From assembly GCF_040802235.1 (NCBI RefSeq), contig NC_133156.1, positions 140,475,173-140,539,172 of the forward strand: a stretch of DNA of 64,000 nt, given 5' to 3'. Within the stretch, counting starts at the first letter, position 1, and every line of letters begins with the position of its first letter. A program made the position numbers and the translations under genes. This document shows, in pieces, positions 58,550 to 64,000 of this stretch. The notes beneath the pieces are model-generated. The model ran no database searches, was not told the DNA's origin, and saw nothing but the letters and a program-made list of their open reading frames with translations. This DNA is from Manis javanica (taxonomy: Eukaryota; Chordata; Mammalia; Pholidota; Manidae).

Positions 58550-59410
58550 TATATTTAAAAAATTGTGAAAATAAACTTTATTTTTTGAATCATTTTTGAT
58601 TGACAGAGAAATTGCAAAGATAATACAATCCCACACCCAGTTTCTCCTATTATTAGCATGCTCCATTAGTGCGATGTATTTCTTATAACTAATAAACTAA
58701 CATTAATGCATTATGTTAATTAACTGCTATACTTTTTTTCAGAGTTCCTAGGTTTTACCTAATGTCCTTTTCCTGTCCCAAGATCCCATCTGGGTCACCG
58801 CATTGCATTTCGTCATCATGTCTTCTTGGGCTCTTCTTGGCTCTGACAGTTTCTCAGGCTTTCCTTGTTTTTGATGACCTCGACAGTCTTGAAGAGTACT
58901 GTTTCAGGTGTTTTGTAGAATGTACCATTATTGGGATTTTTCTGATGTTTTCATCATGATTGGACTGGGCTTTTAGGTTTTGGGAGGAGGACCACAGAGA
59001 TAAATTACCACTGTCATCACACCAGGTCAAAGGTACATACTATTGACATGACCTTTTGCTATTGATGTTGACCTTGGCCGCCTGGAGGCTGAGGCTGTGT
59101 TTGCCAGGTTTCCCAACTGTGAAATTAGTCTTTTTTCTCCCCCTTTCCATACTGTGCCCCTGAAGAAAGTCACTATGCTCATTCTATACTTTAGGAGTGG
59201 AAAGTTACACTACAGAGTTTATACATAAATGATTTGGAATTCTGGACAGGGCATTTGTCTATTCTCCCCATTTTATTTATTTATTCAATCATTCTGAGAA
59301 AGTCAGTGTGGACTCCTGGATATACTGGACATCTTGTGTTATAATCCAATGCTACTTCTTTTATTATTCAGTTTTTTTCAGCTCTGGCCATCAGGTCCTT
59401 AAATTTTAAT
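58550..59410 (-). repeat. L1M 3' end, antisense (~0.85 kb)
   Basis: The left end carries 'aataaactttattttttgaatc', the antisense of the L1 terminal A-rich/AATAAA region. It continues with 'agagaaattgcaaagataatacaatccc', 'aatgtccttttcctgtcccaagatcccatc', 'tgacagtttctcaggctttccttgtttttgatgacc' and 'tttgtctattctccccattttatttatttattcaatc'. Colinear with old L1M 3' UTRs over ~850 bp. Confidence 0.85.
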
Positions 59411-60895
59411 ATACACACTCAAGTACAACTATTTTCTAATGATTTTGAAATTAACGGAAGAGTTTTTTAGCTTGCTCTCATTTTTCTGTTTATCACTGTC
59501 TAGAATTTTGTCCCATCTTTTAAAAATGCAAACTTTTTACTAAAACCATCAATAGTTAGATGTATCAAAATATTTACCAATCATTGTGAACCTTCTAGCT
59601 TCACTTTTCCTTTCCTTGAAGTGAATCCTTAAGTAATTATTTTAGTGAGGGCCTGTGGGTGGTATCCTTAGGTTCTTTTGTTGACTCAGGAGCCTGAGAT
59701 GTGTGTGAGATTTCCCAGTTTTCATGAGACAGATCACTAGATTGTTCTCATGTTCCAAGCAGTTAACTCTGGATCCTAACTTTGTAAAGGTGAATTAAAT
59801 GCCTCCATAGAAACAATGGGGAAATAACAGCCTGATACTTAACTGTTATAAACTGACCATATACCCTGGCTTGAACCCTTTTTGTTCTTAGAATGTTCCT
59901 ATCACAGCTGGGTTTTCCTCTCACCTTCTTTTTAAATTAACTTTCACAAAGGCTACCTGATTATTCTTTTTCCTTTTATCTGTCCTCTCCAGTTCATTCT
60001 GTTTTCCTGCCAGGTTACTTTTTTCTAAAGTGAAATTCATCATACTACTTGCTTGATTCCTCATACATCCTTCAGGAATTCCCAGCACAGTAGTATTAGG
60101 GCTTTTCCACTCATTGCACATTTTGTCTCTGTTGTCTGCTGGCCTCGGTCACTGATGACTTCAGTATGGGGCTCCCTGTCTTTCCTTTGACCATTGCCTC
60201 ATCTTCCTCAGGACTTCAACCACCCTATAGATGATCCATCAAAATATTCTTAGTACTGTATGTATCGGATCCAACTCTCTAACTACCCAAAATGGTGCTT
60301 GCCCTGGGATTACTCCCGACAGCTGCAGGGAAATCTCACAGCTGTGCATTTCAGATTCCGAACTTCAAATTCATGCTCTCTGAGATAACTACCTCCTACC
60401 GGCTTTTTTCTTCTCACAATTACAGCATAACCCACCCCTCGCTTTCAGCCCATAGGTTTCTTCATTCTTCATAGAGGATGTGGATTGAGTTGGACAACAA
60501 TGTTGACTATTCATCCTTAATTTACTCGCCCACATGTTTTTTAAGTCCCAGCTCATCTTCACCTCCTTCTGTGAGGGGGAAGTGTTCTGCAGGTGGGCTG
60601 GCTTCCACCTGAGATCAAACTTGTGTGTTCTGGGTCATGTCTGCTCTTGGCTTCTCAACAGCTTTGTTCACCCTCATCAATCAATTCAATCTATCCTCTT
60701 CCTTTTCCTGTTCTCATCAGTTCTTCCCTTTCTACCTGGGTCATTGCCATTATTTTACAAATTTGCCTGCCTTCATACAAACATTCTCGCCCCTGTGTTT
60801 TCCTCCACCTCTTCATTTTTATGCTCCTTTCACAATAATGAATTGATTTCTTTCCAGATCCCCGGTCAGTTCTATGTCCTTGGGTACAGCCACTT
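59411..60895. other. Intergenic DNA, mostly unassigned
   Basis: T/C-rich sequence with L2-like flavour from about 60120 onward, but I cannot align it convincingly before 60900. The 124-codon frame at 60534-60908 (+) reflects the pyrimidine bias and lacks features. Confidence 0.4.
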
Positions 60896-60899
60896 GCAC

Positions 60900-61340
60900 A
60901 ACCACTGAGCAGCATTTACACTGCTGACAGTCCCTTCTTTCTGGAAACTTCTTTCTCAGCAACACCAGCAGACCAAAATGCTGGGAGTACATCCTAGGTT
61001 CTTTTCCCTTTGTATTGTATATCCAATCTATTGAGAAGTTTGGTCAGCTCCCAAAATATGCATCTCATCCTGTCCTCTGCTATCCTATCTATGCTAGCCT
61101 CATCTATCCCCCATATCTTATCTCTTCTTGTTATTTTCTACTTATCTCGTATTATTCCTATTCATTTCATAGAAATAACAGGTAACCTCATGTGTTTTCT
61201 TGCTTCCCTGTAGTGCCCCTTACAGTCCATTCTTTACACAGTAATCAGAATGATCTTTTAAAACGCAGATCAGACCACATAATTCCTTGGCTTAACTCCC
61301 CTCACCCTGTGGTTTCTGCCTGGCTTCTTTCCCTCAGGCC
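60900..61340 (+). repeat. L2 LINE, sense
   Basis: 'ctcccaaaatatgcatctcatcc', 'ttacagtccattctttacacagtaatcagaatgatcttttaaaacgcagatcagaccacat' and 'ttccttggcttaactcccctcaccctgtgg' follow the L2 sense strand closely in the reverse-transcriptase tail region. Confidence 0.8.
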
Positions 61341-61999
61341 AGGGGTGGTGGTGATTCAGACACCTGATGGGTTTGGAAAGTGCAGGAACAGAGGAGAACA
61401 TATTCCCCTGTTTCCAAGGAAAGCCTGGGAGAGGTGACACAATCCCAGAATCTCAGAAATTCCCTCATGCTAGGACAGTAGCTTAGAAATGGTTGCATGG
61501 TGTTGGGACAGAACTTTAGAAGCTTGAATGAGATTCTCAGAGAGGTGTGGAAGCTTAGTATTCTGCTTCTACCAAATAGGGACTGCAAGCAGTTGAGAGG
61601 CAGTTTGGGAGAATTCTCAGAGTCAAGGAGAGGAAGAGCAATGACCAACCTGGGCTAATGACCAGAGAGCTGATGTTTCAGTACGTGTCAGCCTGGGTGG
61701 GTGAGGAAGACCAAGGGCCACACCCTGCACCGCACACACTGAGATCCTGCACCCTGAGGGCCTCACAGAGCAGAAATGCTACTCCAGGATCTTGGGAAGT
61801 GGGCAGGACCCTGAACTGGCTGCAGTTTAGTTTCTACCATCTGGTAGAGTGAGGATTTCAAATAGAAATCAAATTCATTTGCAGAATTAAAGACATAGAG
61901 TTACATTCCATGGAAAATTGATTTGTGGGCTGTCTATACTTGATATTTTATAAGGTTCAATGATAATTTATATGGGTGTGGGTTGAGGGAAAAGGACTT

Positions 62000-62110
62000 T
62001 AGTGTTGATTATAGCTGTGTGTATTTGGGCCATTTCCCTTCATACCCTTAGGCCTCATTTTCCTCATCTGTAACATAAAGGGATTGGGCTAAACAAATGG
62101 TGCCCAAAGC
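62000..62110 (+). repeat. MIR-family fragment, sense
   Basis: 'agctgtgtgtatttgggccatttccc', 'taggcctcattttcctcatctgtaacataaagggattgggctaaac' is the conserved core of a MIR-type SINE. Confidence 0.75.
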
Positions 62111-62249
62111 CCCCCACCCCACCCCTTTATCTAATCAATAATATCAATGATTTGTCTTAAAAGAGTTATTTCACACCTGTCAAGTAGAGTATATGCATTT
62201 AGATAGTGCCCATTATCCCATTCATGGCAATGAATTCTCCTCTAATTTA

Positions 62250-62428
62250 TTCTTCCCTCGCTCCTTCCCTCCCTCCCTCCTTCCTTCCCTCCCTCCTTCC
62301 CTCCTTCCTTCCCTCCTTCCCTCCTTCCTCCCTCCCTCCTTCCCTCCCTCCTTCCTTCCTTCCTTCCCTCCTTCCCTCCTTCCTCCCTCCCTCCCTCCCT
62401 TCCTTTCTACCGTCCTTTCTTTCCTTCT
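62250..62428 (+). repeat. (CCTT/CCCT)n simple repeat, ~180 bp
   Basis: Long mixed run of CCTT, CCCT and CTTC units, almost pure pyrimidine on the plus strand. It generates long spurious frames rich in Leu/Pro/Ser (+) and Gly/Arg/Glu/Lys (-). Confidence 0.95.
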
Positions 62429-62587
62429 ATCACCAAGCACAGATTTAATATCTTAGAATGGTGATAAAGTAACAAGGTAAAGCTAATTACTGCATGATAT
62501 TACAGATATGTTTTGTATGTGTATTTATTTTTGCTAACCCAAATTGTACAGTTACTTTGTTAATTTTATTTAAGGGATGGATGGTGG

Positions 62588-62588
<1 letters not shown>

Positions 62589-62622
<34 letters not shown>
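62589..62622 (+). repeat. (TG)17 dinucleotide microsatellite
   Basis: Thirty-four uninterrupted bases of TG, long enough to be polymorphic. Confidence 0.95.
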
Positions 62623-62628
<6 letters not shown>

Positions 62629-63359
62629 GTTCCTGTGTATTTCCTTTAAAAATCTTCCTCTCCTTCTGGAAATTCCCTTAAAATTTTTTTTATCAGTTAC
62701 TGAGTCCATGTCCCTTTTTTGTGTGGTCACATTAACCATCAAGGAAATGAAAAATCCAGTGAGTTTGGCAGCACAGTAGTAAGTATTGTACCACATGTAA
62801 TAGAAGCAACATCCATATCTAAATAATCATTTGAAAACGTGTTTTAGTCTAGCTATCAGACTAAGTCCCCTCATAAAATGTTAATGTTAACTAGGCAAAT
62901 ATTGCAAAGGTTGGAAACAAATATGTAAATGAGGCCTAAAAAATCTGCAATAAAGTATTCCTTTTTAACGAAGCATGGTGCAATGTTGGTGTATCCCACT
63001 GAATGATCCAATACTTCTGATCATTCAGCTTCATTTTTCAGTACACCTAGGGGGATTATCTTTATAGCAAAATGCGGAGTTTGGGATGCTTTTGCATAAA
63101 ATGGAGAGATGATGTATGAATGAAATCTAACAAATATTACCTCCAGTCTTTTTTTGTGCCCTTGTCTTAAGGAAGAAGCATAGTATTAATAATACAAAAC
63201 CCCTTGGACATATAAATGATATTTTAGAATTTCACTGAGTCTCATTACTGCAAACGTACTTTCTCAAAAACATATCTACTGTCACTTGATTTTTCTTCTT
63301 TTTTTAAAGTTATTGGTAAACTATGCCAAATGTCAAATGAAAGAGATGAAGACATGGAG

Positions 63360-63500
63360 TGAGCATCTTCAGTTCTGATCTTAGTTCTGGTTCCACCATA
63401 TGCTAGTTGGACTTGCCCTTCACTCCTTGGGACCTTGGCTTTCCCACTGTAAGATGAAGACTGAGTGAAGATCTCCAGTGGAAATTCCAATTCTGATAAT
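63360..63500 (+). repeat. MIR SINE fragment, sense, diverged
   Basis: 'gatcttagttctggttccaccatatgctagttgg', 'ccttgggaccttggctttcccactgtaagatgaag' follow sense MIR. A second weak trace ('cacccaggtttgggtttgaatcctga') is at 63840-63863. Confidence 0.6.
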
Positions 63501-64000
63501 GCATGAGATGAAACTCTTGTAGGTGTGCCAGCTGATGGTTATATGAGAAGAGGCTGTATTTGGTTTATTCACTACCTAGAATGTTGGTTGTCTTGATGTC
63601 CTGTGGTCATAGTGAGTGTCTCTGAGGATTATCAACCTCTTATGTCTACCAGCAACTCACACTTCTTAAAATGTCAACATTATTTTGGCCACGATATCTA
63701 AAATACCATGAACATTTGTTCATCAATATAGAGGCTGTGCTGGCAAATCTTGTGCCAATTATGGGAGTTCTTGTGTGTGTCTTATCAATGGCAGCTGTGT
63801 TCCTGGGATTTTTATGGTCCTGCATGGAAAAGAATAAGTCACCCAGGTTTGGGTTTGAATCCTGATATCAGTCTTTTTCATGTCATACAAAGTTCATTGT
63901 AACTATTACATGAGGCATCAAGAGACACTGAATGAAAAATTTTAAAGGGAATTTCCAGATGGAGAGGAAGATTTTTAAAGAAAACACACAGGAATCAGTT
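63501..64000. other. Intergenic DNA to window end
   Basis: AT-rich. The 64-codon frame at 63671-63865 (+) contains a hydrophobic stretch but nothing supports it as a gene; its end overlaps the weak MIR trace. Confidence 0.4.

Noticed and set aside
62193-62456. Leu/Pro/Ser-rich and Gly/Arg/Glu-rich frames
   Set aside because: Translations of the (CCTT/CCCT)n simple repeat.
1-64000. tRNA, snRNA, 7SL, Y RNA or miRNA-like genes
   Set aside because: I scanned for their characteristic starts and internal promoter boxes and found none; MIR tRNA-like heads are too decayed to be genes.
1-64000. CRISPR arrays, bacterial operons or phage genes
   Set aside because: No regular spaced repeats and no bacterial-type coding density. 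The only array-like structure is the 40-bp minisatellite, which has no spacers.

Overview
This window is mammalian nuclear DNA. It is AT-leaning and intron/intergenic in character, full of decayed ancient repeats (MIR, L2, MLT1/MST, L1M, MER20, MER5A), and contains one near-full-length younger LINE-1. There are no bacterial operons, CRISPR arrays or phage genes. I saw none of the abundant lineage-specific SINEs I would expect from primates (Alu), rodents (B1/B2), carnivores (CanSINE), ruminants (Bov-tA/BovB), horse (ERE) or armadillo (DAS). The 5' and 3' untranslated regions of the young L1 resemble, from memory, L1s of pangolins (Manis). A laurasiatherian mammal, possibly a pangolin, is my best guess; this is recognition without a database search.

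The only protein-coding sequence I can support is a single exon at 5272-5423 (+). It encodes the last 49 residues of an axonemal dynein heavy chain of the DNAH5/DNAH8 (outer-arm gamma-type) subfamily. It is preceded by a good branch site and acceptor and ends in TAA. The bases before it (1-5271) are the final intron. The bases after it are the 3' UTR, with an AATAAA at 7079-7084. The remaining ~57 kb shows no other exon. This fits DNAH5, which in human is followed by a very large gene desert, better than DNAH8, which is followed closely by GLP1R.

Layout: 1-5271 last intron with MIR and MER20 copies; 5272-5423 terminal exon; 5424-~7105 3' UTR; ~7.1-11.2 kb plain intergenic DNA; 11226-17249 a ~6.0 kb L1 on the minus strand, flanked by a perfect 10-bp target-site duplication, with 5' UTR, ORF1, ORF2 and 3' UTR all present but frameshifted; 19.2-21.4 kb an older antisense L1M interrupted by a 432-bp solo LTR; 22-47 kb a mosaic of MIR, L2, MLT1/MST and L1M fragments, including a MER5A nested in a MIR, a 607-bp MLT1 LTR and a ~1 kb L2; 48070-48477 a solo ERV LTR with a perfect 5-bp duplication; 49-64 kb a further MST-type LTR, minisatellite, simple repeats, L1M 3' UTRs and L2 pieces.

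Possible regulatory sequence is limited to two strong CTCF-like motifs (42670-42683 and 53083-53095, both + oriented), a CTCF-like core inside the MER20, and the promoter and poly(A) signals carried by the LTRs. I found no previously undescribed multi-gene system. The most informative items are the dynein terminal exon with its 3' UTR, the datable L1 insertion, the nested and solo LTR events, the CTCF-like sites and a 50-base stretch of perfect pyrimidine-purine alternation.
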